This document shows, piece by piece, positions 52,729 through 64,000 of a DNA stretch of 64,000 nt. The position numbers and the translations under genes are program-made. The first letter of the stretch is position 1. The number at the start of each line of letters is the position of its first letter. The stretch covers positions 186,001 to 250,000 of the forward strand of contig KV423934.1 in the NCBI GenBank assembly GCA_001632435.1, in the 5' to 3' direction. The notes below the pieces were generated by a model. That model did no database searches and was not told the origin of the DNA. It saw only the letters and a list, made by a program, of their open reading frames with translations. The stretch is from Calocera cornea HHB12733. Taxonomy: Eukaryota; Basidiomycota; Dacrymycetes; Dacrymycetales; Dacrymycetaceae.

Positions 52729-55700
52729 CTATCGGAGAGTGTCCCGCGGAACCTCGGGCAACGCCTTCCCCGTCCCGCTCTCCCAACTGCTCCCTACCTC
52801 CCTCCGGAGCCAATACCGGTCCCACTCCCGGACCAAACGCGGATCACTCTCCTCCCCGTCCCTCTCGCTTACCGAAGGCATCTCACCCTCCTCCCCGCCC
52901 GCGCTAACACCCCCAAACCCGGACGCATCCGCGTCCGCGTCCCACCCCCTCTCGCTCACCTCATACTCATCATACCCCTCGCTCACCTCATGCTCATAAT
53001 ACCCGCCCATGAGCCGCTCGTACTGCTGCACCACCTTGGGCTTGGGCCGCTGCTCCCTCCCGGGCTTCTTGGGTGCGGGCCGATCAGGCACGCCCAGGTA
53101 CCGCCTCACGGCCCCAATGCGCTTGGCCAGCTCCTGCTGGTGCACATCCCCTGCTCCTTTCTCAGGCGGCGCGGGGCATAGCCGCTCCATGATCTGCAGG
53201 ACCTTGCTTTCCCTGACCGTGCTCTCGTAGCGCGTGTTGAGCAGGCGCAGGAGCCGCCTGAGCAGCCCCGCAAAGATCGCCGGGGGAGGGACGAGGTACT
53301 CGCCCAGGTGGGTGAAGTACGCCGCGAGCGCGTCCACCGACCCGGCGGCCATAAATGCATCGACGTGCGCGAGCAGCCGGCCGTGCGCCGAGACGGTGTA
53401 GAAGAAGGAGATGGGCATGACGGGGGGCAGCTGGTAGATCTCCGAGTACGCAAAGTTCTTCATGTCGAAGGTGATGCAGGGGAGGAAGCCTTCGGCGATG
53501 ATCCACGACGCGCACGCCTCGCCCAGCTTCCGGTCCTTGGACGCCAGGTACCGCCAGGCGTGGTTCCGCACCAGCGTCTTCTCCTCCGCGCCGGAGGTGG
53601 ACTCCTCAGACAGGCGCGTCAGTAATGCGCCGAGCAGCCCCTTCCGACTGAGCAGCAGACCGTCTTGAAGCCAGTTGAACGTCGTTGGGCGTGCAAACAT
53701 TGGCGCGGACGGCGGGGGAGGGTAGTAGCCCACAGTGCTCACTTCGACCAGCCGGAGAGCGCTCCGGACGACATTGGTCGAGCACGTGCCGAGCAAGAGC
53801 CCCGACACGCACGAGACGGCCCGCCGCACCTCGTCATTCGTCGTCTCGCCTCCCGCGTGATACTCGAAGAGCCGTGTGACGAGCTTCAGAGCGGCGACCA
53901 GGCTCGGCTCGGTGGTGAATCGTCCTCTCTCCAACTGGCCGAGCATCCCTGGGATGGAGATACGAAAGGCAAACACGGGCTCGTGCCGGTCCGCAGCTCG
54001 CTCAATGTTCTCCGCAAGCTGCGCAGTCATGTCCTACAGCCAACGGTGAGTAGGCCAAACGAGGAGTATTGCGAGATATGCTTACCACCAAGCGGTGGCT
54101 TTCACACGAAATCAGGACAGCCGCGCACTGGTCCCAGAAGGCGGAGTGAAGTATCCTGTACGGTTGGTCCCGGCGCTTATAGACGTGCGTCATCATCGAA
54201 TCTTCCTTGCAGAGCGCTTGGATCGCTTGAAGGATCATCGCCATGCGGTCCTTGTCGTCGATGTCGCCGTGTACGAAAGATCGGTATAGCTCGGGCAAGA
54301 TCTCTCCTTCTAGCATGGCGTAACGGGAGTCGCCTTCGCGAAGTCCAGGCAACGGCTTGCGTAGCAGCGGCTGCAATGCTGCGATCTGTACTCGATGGTA
54401 AGGTTGTGTGAATAGACGCCGCTCACCGTCAGACTCACCTGGACGCGGGGGCTTTTGGAGGTCGCAAGGAGATTGACCAGCTTGAGGAAGAAGGCGACAT
54501 ACAAGTCACTCGACATGAAGTGCGGGTCCTTGGCGGCATAGATTTCCCTTGTCATGGCATCCGATTTCCACAGTGCCTCGAGCGCTTCAAGAAGCCGTAT
54601 TATTCGGTTCTCCTCCTCTTCGTTGCAGTCCACAAGCAAGCGGTACAACGTGGCTAGTGTCCCTTCTTTGAGCATTGCCCGGCATTGCTCGTCGGTCTGG
54701 GAAAACTGCCGCATTGCCGTCAGCGTAGCATCTTCCACGTCGGCTTTCTGTGCTGAAGTCTCCGACACACGGAGCAGCCAGGCGAGCGCACGAGCTTCCA
54801 CCGACGAGTCCTTCTGGATCGTGTACAGCTCTTGTTCCCGAAAGGAGGTTGCCCGATGCTTGTACCCTCTTCGCAATAACCAGACCCGGAGCACCGTGAT
54901 GAGCGGGAAGCGATAGGGGCAGTCAGGGAAGAAGAGGGGAAGTGCCGAGAGAATGGCATAAACCGCCAAGGTTGCAGTAAACATTGTCGTGACGGCTTGA
55001 AACACAATGTTGTCAACCTCCTCAACGAAGACAATCACCCCAGCAAAGAACAAAAAGACGGATACATGCAGGAGCATCATCAGCGAGTTGATGACGGCCC
55101 CAAGCTGCCACCGGTTTTGACCGCTGTAGCGGTATTGTCGTTGTCGGGCCTGGTCATATGGGCCGGACGCAAGTCCGGAAGAGTATTCTCGTATCCACGT
55201 TTTGGATAGCATGGCTAGCAGAGCCGCCGATAGACTATTAAGGCTGATCAACGACCCGGCTGAACAGTACTAACAAAACGCACCTGAAAGCAAGTGCAGC
55301 AAACCAGAACACATTCACCATGCGGTCTTGCCAGTTGATTTGAAAGCAGGTTGGATTCAACGCCTGATCTGCAGCGTTCCCGCAATTTCCAGTGATTTGA
55401 ACCGTCGAGCCGCTGAGTTGCTGCAAAGCAATGGCAACAGCGTACTGGTCGTAGGGTACTTGAAGATTCCCAATGGCGTTCTGGGACAGAAAGGAGGTTA
55501 CGACGGCGGAGAACAAGCCGGCCTTTGCAGCAACAGTAGGGTACTTAGCATGTCAAACGATAGAGGGGCAAGGACATACAAAGATGAGAAGTGAATCCAT
55601 GTCCTCATCCCAGCGTTTAGTCATTTTACCATCTCTCTCTACAGCTTCCTTGAGGTAGATTTGCCATATCTTCCAATCGCGTTGTGGTTGCGAAAACGGA

Positions 55701-56067
55701 GCTTCACGACGAGGCGAAGTGATGTCATCCAGGTCATACAAGCTCTTGGTTTCTCCTGCGGGCTGTAAGATGATATGTGTCAGGAAGACGCTAGATGCAG
55801 GACATCTCAACTGTCACGCACATTTATCTGAAAAAAAAAGACTGGTCACAATTGTAATGCATGAGTCTTATGGAAGCCTACCGTATCAGTAGAGAGTGTA
55901 CGATAAGTTCCTCGATTCTTCTTGATAGGGTGGCCAGTTCTGCCAGTCCGCATAGGTCTGAGGTCGCCAGTTTGTAGTCGGAGTGGAGTGCGGCTTGGAC
56001 GAGCATTTGGGCCGATAAGAGGAGAACTGGCATCCTCAGCCGACTTGGTGGAGGCCCGAGTCTCCAT
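52729..56067 (-). CDS. DUF6535 membrane protein, paralogue E
   Basis: Minus-strand exons 56067-55882, 55827-55822, 55762-55580, 55522-55284, 55234-54439, 54385-54086 and 54033-52729, giving ~1004 aa with frame kept at every GT-AG join. The N-terminus is METRASTKSAEDASS and basic. A 6-nt exon (ATAAAT) links it to PAGETKSLYDLDD. Then RDWKIWQIYLKEAVERD, AGLFSAVVTSFLSQNAIGN, LLAMLSKTWIREY, HVSVFLFFAGVIVFV, YAILSALPLFFPDCPYRF, helical repeats, and FAGLLRRLLRLLNTR. A GE/GD-rich acidic tail ends the protein. This is the most completely modelled family member here and gives the best N-terminus for the family. It is GC-rich in the last exon like the neighbouring SNF5 gene. Confidence 0.87.
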
Positions 56068-56655
56068 ATGATAGAGACCAACTTCCTCCGCTTCATCTAG
56101 GTCCGGCGTCTATCAAAGCCGAGCGTCGTCAGTGGTGTCAGCCTGATTTTTGGATGTCAGGGGCACAGACCTGGTAGACTGGCAGGACAGGCGGGTCCAA
56201 TTGGACCACCCTGGAAACTCGATTATGAAACATGGCGTTGTTGAACAGACAATGGGTTGGCGTCAATGTGTCTTGTTAGAACTGACCGCAGGGAATGAGA
56301 GGCTTGCAAGCAAGGACAGCAGTGTAGTAATGTTGGCCTGCTCATTGTTCTGCAGCCAGGTACACAGCAAAGGCCGCTACCGCATGATAAAGCCATGTGT
56401 AGTTATAGTTCCTTTCCAAAAGAGGCGCGCTAGTAGTGTTCTTTGCTTGCAAACCCCATCAGACTTAGGAAATAGGTTGCTTCTCCCGAGAATTGACTCC
56501 GCTTCACGGGTTTGCGCAGTGAAGGCACGCCTCAGACACGCGTCAGCTGCATGGAGCAGCTCCCCTTCCACTAAACCCACCACATTTGAGTAAATGCTTC
56601 ACAGGTCTGTTGATGTGCACCACCTCAATGCTATAGAACCAGGGCTTAGGAGATC
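56068..56655. other. intergenic region
   Basis: 588 bp with no supported gene. It separates the first exon of paralogue E from the end of the permease gene, both on the minus strand. Confidence 0.5.
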
Positions 56656-58973
56656 CTACTCGCTAGCAAGCGCAGCGCGCACTTCCGCCCTACCCTCGTT
56701 TCCCTTATTCTTCAGCTCATCAGATGACATCGAAGCGGTCTCGCTCTTTTCCTTCCCCTCCTTCCTCTCACCCTCGTGCTCATTGTGCACCCCAACATTG
56801 GCCACTGGGCCGCGGAACCACGCGTACCCACCGTATTTGGGGAAGAAGTAGTACGACAGGGAGAGGACGGTGACGCCGCCAAGGACGACGATGCCTACGC
56901 ATGTTTCAGGATCAGCGCGGCTTGGAGAAGGAGAAGGAGAGGGAGACGTACAGTAGTTCATATTGGCTGCGTCCGAGTCTGGAGCAGTGGGAAAGAGGAA
57001 TATGACCTGCCTCCGAGTCAGATACCGCCATGGACGCGTGTAGAACCGAACATACGTTCATGAACGTCATATACGCGACTGCGACCACCGCGACCGGCAG
57101 CCCGAACGCCCCCAAGGTGAATGGCCCCGGCTTAAAGTCGTTCGTGAATGCGAAGCGGCACGTAATGGGGATAGACCATGTCACGTAAAACGCTGAATGG
57201 CGTCAGGCACAGCACTCGCCCCGAGAACTTATGTGACATACCGACCACAGCCAATGAGAAGATCGCGCCTATCGCAGCGTTACCCGCAAAGGCGAGTGCA
57301 CACAGCGCTATAGCACACACAGCGCACAGGATCACGGCGTTGATAGGTGTCAGGGTGCGCTGATTGACCTTTGAGAGGTACCGCGACAAGGGCAGAGCGC
57401 CGTCCCGAGAGAAGGCAAATATCTGGCGGGAGGAGGACATCATCTACGCGTTTACGGCGAATGGTTAGAAGACAGGCGGAGGGTGGGGTGGGAGAAGGGT
57501 ACCATGCTACTGCCGATCATGTACTGGACGATGATCACGACGGACCATACTGCCAATGTACCCTTCTGACCGAAGCTATTGAAGAAGATCTGCGACTACG
57601 GTCAGCGTCAGCGCATTTCATCGGTAGAGAAGGCTTACAGTCGCCATGGGTTGTCCGATGGGGCTGTTGATTATTGCCTCCAGGTCGGGGCCCATGCAGA
57701 ATGCCATTGCCACGTTGATCGCCCAGCCTAGCAGGCAGCAGATGAAGACAGCGCTCACCATCCCCCACGGAACGGCGACCGCCGCGTTCGCCGCTTCTTC
57801 GCTGATATGAATGCAGCCATCGAACCCCCCAACGGACCAGGACGGAGCGAGCCAGCCAAGGAAAAATGCGAAGCCGCTACTGGACCATCCGCTCACTAAA
57901 ATGGCTGAGTAATCCGAGGTTGTGTAATGATGAGATCGCCTTACAGTTGGTAAAGTTCCCGAAAACGAAGGAGGCGGGGTTGCGCAGTTCGCTAGGCGTT
58001 GCCGCCGGCAGAGCGATGATAACCGCGAAACAGAGACTGTCTGGGACATCAACTGACATTCGAAGCGCACACTAAGTTTTGATGTCACTCACACAAGGTT
58101 TAGGAACACGTAGAAGTTCTGCAGCCGAGCTAACACAGCGGTCGCAAGACTAGCAAGCAGGGCTTGTGTCAATATGATCAATACGACAACGGCACTTGAC
58201 GAGATGATCAGTTACGAGGGCTCCAAGGCGCTTATATGCTTCTTACAAGGTTTGAGGCAGCGTGGCAGTAAAGCTGCCGTTGGTGCCGATCGACGCGGCA
58301 GCCGTGATCATAACCGCACATCCCCAATCTGCCGACGCCATTCCTGCAATGTTTGCCACGGAGTTGGTGTCTAAACGGGACAATCAGACTTGATCACCCA
58401 ATCAAACACGGCTCTTACATCCAACAATCCAGCTCAGCAGGTTTCTCCATCGGGGCGACGAGAACGCGTACGTCCAATAGTACAACTGTCCTCGATCAGG
58501 ATTCGAACAAGACCGACCACTGGCTACTCACACCTCCGGCCGTTGGTGCTCCGCTGCCGAGCTCTGCCAGGGCCATCGCGATGGCCATGATGAAGAAACT
58601 GCAGATCGCCCACGACCAGACCATGGAAACTGGTCCACCATAAGGAATAGCATAGATCAAGACGGATCTGGAAGACGCTTAGAAAGAACGATGAGTGAAG
58701 TACTAGGCGTACGATAAACTCGACAAGCTGCCAATGATACTCAGAGCAATGCTGGCTTCAACTCAGTTTCTATTTCAGACGCGTATCAATGGCATTACCC
58801 GAAGGTCTATACATGATGAGAACGGAGTGATAACGTGGTGCATAAACGCGTACCTCAAGCGGAGTGAAGGCACGTTTGAACTGCTGCTTGTAGCCGAGCG
58901 TAGCAAGCAGTTGCTCATCCGCAACACGATGTTTGTCGCTATCGCCTCCTCCAAACAGGCCGAGTAACTTCAT
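56656..58973 (-). CDS. amino-acid/choline/GABA-type permease (APC superfamily)
   Basis: Minus strand, many exons from ATG 58973 to the stop at 56656. The start MKLLGLFGGGDSDKHRVADE is followed by LATLGYKQQFKRAFTPLE, the N-terminal signature of the fungal Uga4/Hnm1/Bat1-like transporters. Then come ALSIIGSLSSL, IPYGGPVSMVWSWAICSFF, the conserved MALAELGSGAPTAGG and LYYWTYAFSSPRWRNLL, IIALPAATPSELRNPASFVFG, a GFDGCIHISEEAANA segment (the E-E-x-x-N-A marker), SRQIFAFSRDGALPLSRYL, and a C-terminal hydrophobic run ending at PKYGGYAWFRGP. About 12 membrane spans are expected at the plasma membrane or vacuole. The hydrophilic C-terminus is Lys/Glu-rich. Substrate cannot be fixed from sequence. Exon borders in the 58.0-58.9 kb part are only partly resolved. 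Confidence 0.88.
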
Positions 58974-60205
58974 GGTGGTAGACAGAAACTGAACAGCGAG
59001 CCGACATACGAGATATCGTGTCGCTGGACCTTATCCAAACGCTGACCGGATCCGCGCCGTTTCCACAATGATTCAAGCGAAAGAACGCATGGTACAGGGA
59101 ATCAGGCAGATGCCATGGAATTCGTGGGGCAGAATTATCCTCAAGTTGCTACTTGATAAGTAGACCACATCATCTCTGACGAATGCTGGCATAAAGCCTC
59201 AGGTGGGGCGCGACGCGCGATAAGAGGCTTTCGTATCGAAGGGTATTCATTCTGCCAGCGTACGGGGTTGCCGTTGAAGCCGCGGAGGATGGAAAGAACC
59301 GCTCCATGAAAGCGGGACGATCCATCAGAGGCCGCTGGAAAGCCAAGAACAAGACTAGAGTATTGCTCATTGGGACATGGACTTCGTTGTTGGCGATCTC
59401 GACGACGGCAACGACGTGAGGGGTAGCACGGAGGACGGCGAAGTTGGGCTACAAGGTAGTAACTGTGTTCGAGGTCAGCGGCGGATTCTCAACAAAGAGT
59501 GGTAAGAAATGGTATCAGCGAAGCAGAATTGCAAGGATTATCTCGACACGGATGATTAAGCCAGGGATAACCGAAAAAACTCATCCTGAAAAGAACATAG
59601 TTTGGAACGAGATACGCACCATAACGAGCGACAGCAGCACTCCGGACGAGCTTCAACTCATTTGTGCCCTTCGAACCCCGGGAGCTTGTCGTGTGGGAGT
59701 ACGATTAAAAATGAGACAGACCATCGACGAGCTTGATGTGAGTCGTCCCCATCAGTGTTTCACGTACAGCAATCCATCTCTAAGAGGCCGGACGCGAGTT
59801 GGCATCTCAGCCTCTGCAGACACATATATCGACAGCCATGACGAGTTGACGATATCAAGGTGATACGCTGGCAAGAGACCGACTCATGAAAAAGTCATGT
59901 CTTGAGCGAATGAGTAGGGCAGCGCCGCGCGTGCAACCGAAAGCATAACTGGATGCTTCCGCTGATGCTTCCTCCTCAGGTTTGTGGCGTATACTGTACA
60001 GCACTCATGGAGGGACACCCTCAACGGTGCACTTTACGAGCTCGAATGCTTCTTTACGCATACGTAACGAACTCCCTTGAACCAGGATATGGCTGGTTTA
60101 CGGTGGACGGGCCAATGATAAGAGCATTCTTCCAAATATGTGTGGGATCGGTGCATTGGTATCGTGTCGATGTCCAGTCTGCAGTTATGGTCCGTGATCG
60201 CTCTG
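58974..60205. other. region without a supported gene
   Basis: 1.2 kb. The longest frame (59444-59863 plus) shows no recognisable domain and no leader, and codon use is unlike neighbouring genes. Probably permease promoter and intergenic sequence. Confidence 0.5.
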
Positions 60206-61174
60206 TCACCATTTCCGCCTGGCAGCCTTCATCTCCTTCCTTCTTCTCATCGTCAGCTTCCCCCTCTCGCCCCTCACGCCTTGCAGGTCCAGGAACTTCC
60301 TCTTTGCATACGACTTCGCCTCCGCATCCTCCACCAGCTCGTCCACAATGCTCTTCTTCCTCTCCGCTCTCGTAAGGTTCTTGTTCGACCGCGTCTCGAA
60401 CGGAGTCTTGGTAGCGACGATCTTCCCGAGCTGGACATACTTTGGCACCTCCTCTTTCATCGCCTCCTTGCGGAGGAACGTCTTGGGGTCAAGTGCAGCA
60501 GCCAGTCGCGCGGCCTCCATCTCCCGCTTGATCTTCGCCAGCTCCGTTCCCGACGGGGTAGGCATGTCGAACCACTCCGGCCCGGCTGTCTTCTCCCGCA
60601 GCTCGCGCCGCTGCTTCTTGGTGAGACGCTCTGGCTCTGGCTCCGCTTTTCGCTTCTGTGCGGCTTTGGTTACGCGTTCCATGCCAGGGTCGATGGCGAG
60701 CTTGGCAGGCTCTTGTTTGGATGTAGGGGTCGTGAAGTACGGTTTAGGTAGGAGGGAGCTGACGTCCAGTTTAGGCAGTGGTCTGGGAGGTATTAGATTA
60801 CATCAATGCACTACAAATGCAAGTGCGCACCGGTCATCGGACAGCTTGACGACATCCTCGTCCAAGTTCGCCTTCTCAGCCGCCCATTGCCTCTCCTTCT
60901 CCCGCGCCTTCTCCAACAGGGCGTTTAACCGTTCAGAGGTGACCGAATTGTCACTCTCAGCACCGGTATCATCCTCATCCTCTTCACTCTCTTCGCTATC
61001 TTCCTCTGAAGAATCTTCTGTCTCGTCGTTGTCCTCCTCTTCAGCCTCTACAGCGTCGTTGCCTTCGTCTGACTGGGGGAATTCGATGAAGTCGTGTATG
61101 TCGGGCGTCACAATCTTGGGAGAAGACGGGCCAGCGACGGCTGATGATGCCTCAGCAGCACCAGTTGTAGGCAT
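60206..61174 (-). CDS. FCF2: Fcf2 pre-rRNA processing protein
   Basis: Two exons, 61174-60831 and 60782-60206, 306 aa. The first half is an acidic Glu/Asp/Ser run. The second half is the Fcf2 domain: AGPEWFDMPTPSGTELAKIKREMEAARLAAALDPKTFLRKE, then VPKYVQLGKIVATKTPFE and NLTRAERKKSIVDELVEDAE, ending in a basic RKFLDL...RRKEMKAARRKW tail. Fcf2 acts in the nucleolus in early cleavages of pre-18S rRNA (animal relative: TdT-interacting factor 2). It is head-to-head with SAS10/UTP3 over less than 200 bp. Confidence 0.92.
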
Positions 61175-61371
61175 AGTTGATACCAAGAGTTTGCAGGGTT
61201 CGCAAAGTAGTAGTAGGACAGGCGCACGACCGTAATAAGGCCTGAAAAACACATGCAAGCGCTCGAAATTCTGCTCCCGCTTCACTCGCTAGGGTCCATT
61301 GAATTGGCCTGAAATTTCCTGCTCATCGCAGTCAGACAACCGGTTTATAGCCTCACACTCAACTTTCTACA
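61175..61371. promoter_or_regulatory. shared bidirectional promoter of FCF2 and SAS10/UTP3
   Basis: Only 197 bp separate the two divergent start codons, so the genes must share or overlap their control regions. Both products belong to early 40S ribosome assembly, so joint regulation by a ribosome-biogenesis programme is likely. No known site was identified with confidence. Confidence 0.75.
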
Positions 61372-63570
61372 ATGGCTCGCAGGAGAGTCAAGTCCGGCGC
61401 TGGGAAGCCAAAAGCATCGCCGAAAGAAGTCAGCCGGCGGGATGCCAGGATCATTGCGCCTGTGACGCATGAGGATCTCGGCCTCGACGAGGAAGAGACG
61501 TGTGCGTTGGCATCTTTGCAAGTTCGGATATAGTGGCTGATGGTATCTTCAGGGCACAAGGATCAAGACCGGATACTGCTTGAAAATGACAGGGTGGAAG
61601 AGGATAGCGAGGGAGAGGAGGAAGTATTTGCCCTGAAAGGGATGCCCGTAGATGACGAAGATGAGGACGAGGACGACTATGAAGACATAGATGAGGAGGA
61701 TGAGGAAGAAGAACTTCCCGTTCCACCCTCCAAGAAGGCGGCCAAGTCAAAGTCTACCCCGAAATCTGCAGCGGCAGTACCAGCAGAATCCGAGTCAGAG
61801 TCTGAATCGGAGGAAGAGGGCTGGGGCACTAAACGGTCGGCCTACTACACGGCGCCTGGCGATGAGGTCGATTCGGAGGACGAGGAGGCGCGAGCGCTCG
61901 AGACAGCTGAAGCGAAGCGGCTGCAGCGGAAGGCGAGGGAGGCACTGGAGGAGGACGACTTTGGGCTTGGTGATGTGGAGGACGAGGTCGATGAAGTGGA
62001 GTGAGTTGCCTCACGCTTCAAAGTGGCATGGATGCTGATCTACCGTCAGTGTGATAATGGAAGAGACTCCTGCGGCTATGGAGAAGCAGGAATTGCCTCA
62101 GGATAAGGAGGGACTGATACGACACCTGGAGATGCGGTCGCCGGAGACACTTGCTTTGGCAAGGGAATGGGGCGACATCGCGTACCGGATATGTGAAATC
62201 AAGAAGCTAATTGAGGGGTAAGCATCCTGTTACCTCTCATTCATTATGCGTACTTATGACTGTTTGATAGGCAACCTGGAGATACCGAACCCGAGCTTTT
62301 GGGAATCATGCAAGCGCACTACCAAGTGCTCCTCACCTACGGCACGACCCTCGCTTTCTACCTCCATTTACGTGCAACCCCGTCCCACGCACGTTCCGCC
62401 GCTCCACTCTCAGCCCACCCGGTTCTGGAACGCCTCCTCCAGCTCAAGCAGTTCCTCCACGTCATGGAGAGCTACAACTTCGCCGCTGATGACCCGCTAC
62501 GGACTGGCGAGATGGGAAGCGACGAAGAGGAGGAGGAGGGCATGGAAAGCTTGTGGGCAGTGCAGAAGCGGTTGGGGTTGGAAGATGGGGAGCTGGAGGC
62601 GCTTATTAGGGAGGCGCAGGGCCAAGGAGATGAGGATGGGGACGATCTCGAGCTGGGGCCTCCGCCCAAGGTAAATGGCAAGCCGAAGGTCAAGGCTGCC
62701 GCACAAACAAATGGGAAGGAGAAGAAGCCCATGAAGGGGAAGAAGAAGAAGGGAGTGACCTTCGACCTCGTTCAGCCCGAGTTCGTCCCCTCAGCTCGCA
62801 AGCGATCGGCAGCCGCGATGGACGCGGATGCCGATGCGGAGGACCTTGCCTACGGCGAGCCCACCACGCTCAGCGCTGCCGACGCAGCGGACAAGACTGC
62901 GCGCAAGCGCTCGCTGCGCTTCCACACGTCGCGCATCGAGAGCGGTGCGGCTCGTCGCGATGCCGCACGTCGTTCGCGCGAAGGTGGGGACGAAGACATC
63001 CCGTACAAGGCGCGGCGGAAGGAGCAGGAGGCACAGGCCAAAGCCCGATCGGAGGCGCGGCTGAAGACTCAGAAACAGGAAGGGGCGGATCTGGACGAGG
63101 AGGAGTGGGGCGAGAGTGATAAGAAGAGGGCGAGGGAGGTGATGAGCGGTGGTGGGGAGGAGGAGGACTACGAGGGACTGTATGAGGCAGTGGAGAGGGA
63201 TAGAAAGAGGAGGAAGGTCGACAAGAAGGAGGTGTACGAGGCGGAACGCGCAGCTGAAAGGTCGGTCATTTGCGGCATCGCGTTTACCATGCTAAATCAT
63301 CATCGTCGCAGATATGTTCCGACGGAGGACGACGGCGACGGTCCTCGCTCCCTCACTCGGGCTATTCTTACCAACAGAGGTCTCACTCCCAAGCGCTCCA
63401 AACTGGCACGCAATCCTCGTGTCAAGAAACGTGTCAAGTTTGAGCAGGCGAAGAAGAAGCTTGCCAGCCAGAAGGCAGTTTACAAGGGAGGCCAAGCTGC
63501 ACTGGGCGGTGACTATACTGGAGAGAAGAGCGGTATCAGCAAGAGACTCGTTAAGAGTGTCAAGCTATGA
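61372..63570 (+). CDS. SAS10: Sas10/Utp3, U3 snoRNP-associated SSU processome protein
   Basis: Five exons, 61372-61501, 61553-62000, 62050-62217, 62271-63260 and 63312-63570, giving 664 aa with all joins in frame. A basic start (MARRRVKSGAGKPKASPKE) precedes long acidic runs, then the Sas10/Utp3/C1D domain (EMRSPETLALAREWGDIAYRI... YGTTLAFYLHLRA... HPVLERLLQLKQFL). The highly conserved C-terminal Sas10 domain is RGLTPKRSKLARNPRVKKRVKFEQAKKK... YKGGQ... GEKSGISKRLVKSVKL. It works in the nucleolar 90S pre-ribosome in 18S rRNA maturation. The last intron (51 bp) is stop-free and in frame. Confidence 0.95.
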
Positions 63571-64000
63571 TCGTAAGCAATGAGTTTCTAGGATGAATCT
63601 CATTGTCTGATATCAATGCCGCTCAGCTAGATACATAATGATATCATGTGGCCGCTGGGCTGGCTTTCGCCGCAAACCCGAACGTTTTGTTTGAGGTTGA
63701 TGACTAGCTAGCGCGGAAGACAAAAGAAGCCCCTATAAGCTACTGCGCACGGACGCCGTCGACGTTGGTCTGAACTCGTCATCTCTTCTTTCTGCCACGA
63801 CCACACCGACGTCTTTTCGTTCCATATCCTCCCGCTTGATATAGGTTTTACGTGTTTTCCATTTCCCCTCCGCTGAAGCTTGTTTCGAAACCTTTTCCTG
63901 TTAGAAGTTCTGATTTGGTGCAAACCCGGGGCTCGGGCGCGAGTCGGAAGCAAGTGCGATAAGACCCAGGTTCAGGGCCGGCTGTCATCGTCCATCCCCA
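63571..64000. other. intergenic region at window end
   Basis: 430 bp with no supported gene after the SAS10 stop. T/C-rich stretches near 63777-63900 could be the leader of a gene outside the window. Confidence 0.4.

Noticed and set aside
59444..59863. 139-codon plus-strand frame
   Set aside because: No leader, no domain and no neighbouring exon. Treated as chance.
1..64000. CRISPR arrays, rRNA or tRNA genes
   Set aside because: No spaced direct-repeat array or rRNA core was seen. The tRNA-like match at 20561-20578 is only the retrotransposon primer-binding site. Cloverleaf folding could not be run.

Overview
The window is from a basidiomycete fungus, most likely an Agaricomycete of the polypore type. 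The evidence is short GT-AG introns of about 45-75 bp, a GC-rich host gene space, an expanded DUF6535 membrane-protein family, a GPI-anchored chitin deacetylase, and Ty3/Gypsy and pogo-type transposons. Two assembly gaps are present (15-114 and 10193-10512). No RNA gene or CRISPR array was seen. Layout: 1-3.2 kb holds the start of an acidic repeat protein, a single-pass membrane protein and phosphopantothenoylcysteine decarboxylase. From 3.5 to 31.3 kb lies a transposon-riddled DUF6535 locus: one intact paralogue (3.5-6.8 kb), a broken one split by an inverted-repeat insert (7.2-8.2 kb), a broken SNF5 copy (8.4-9.3 kb), and a third DUF6535 gene now scattered over 9.5-10.1, 20.9-22.1 and 30.9-31.3 kb by a young Gypsy element (10.1-20.9 kb), a pogo remnant (22.1-22.9 kb), an ATTCC-rich element (22.9-24.35 kb) and a dead Gypsy element (24.4-30.9 kb). 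From 34 to 40.6 kb are ordinary host genes: chitin deacetylase, a mitochondrial coiled-coil protein, a borealin-type chromosomal passenger subunit and an F-box protein. From 42 to 56 kb is a second DUF6535 block (three genes) with the functional SNF5 chromatin-remodelling gene and further pieces of both families. From 56.6 to 63.6 kb come an amino-acid/GABA-type permease and a head-to-head pair of SSU-processome genes, FCF2 and SAS10/UTP3. The most unusual object is the Gypsy element at 10.1-20.9 kb. Besides gag-protease and pol on the minus strand it carries, on the opposite strand and tail-to-tail with pol, an intron-rich gene for a Zn(2)Cys(6) zinc-cluster protein. The whole element (LTRs, coding regions, spacer and especially the eight introns of that gene) is saturated with the short motif TAACG/CGTTA: about 100 copies in about 10.3 kb, against about 6 in the preceding 10 kb. 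My inference is an element-encoded factor acting on its own element through private, densely repeated sites, comparable in logic to the VANC anti-silencing factors of plant VANDAL transposons. The neighbouring elements show different private motifs (ATTCC/TCCGGAAT; TTCGA), and one has a gene remnant in the same antisense position, so this may be a recurring design. All counts are by eye, and no database search was possible.
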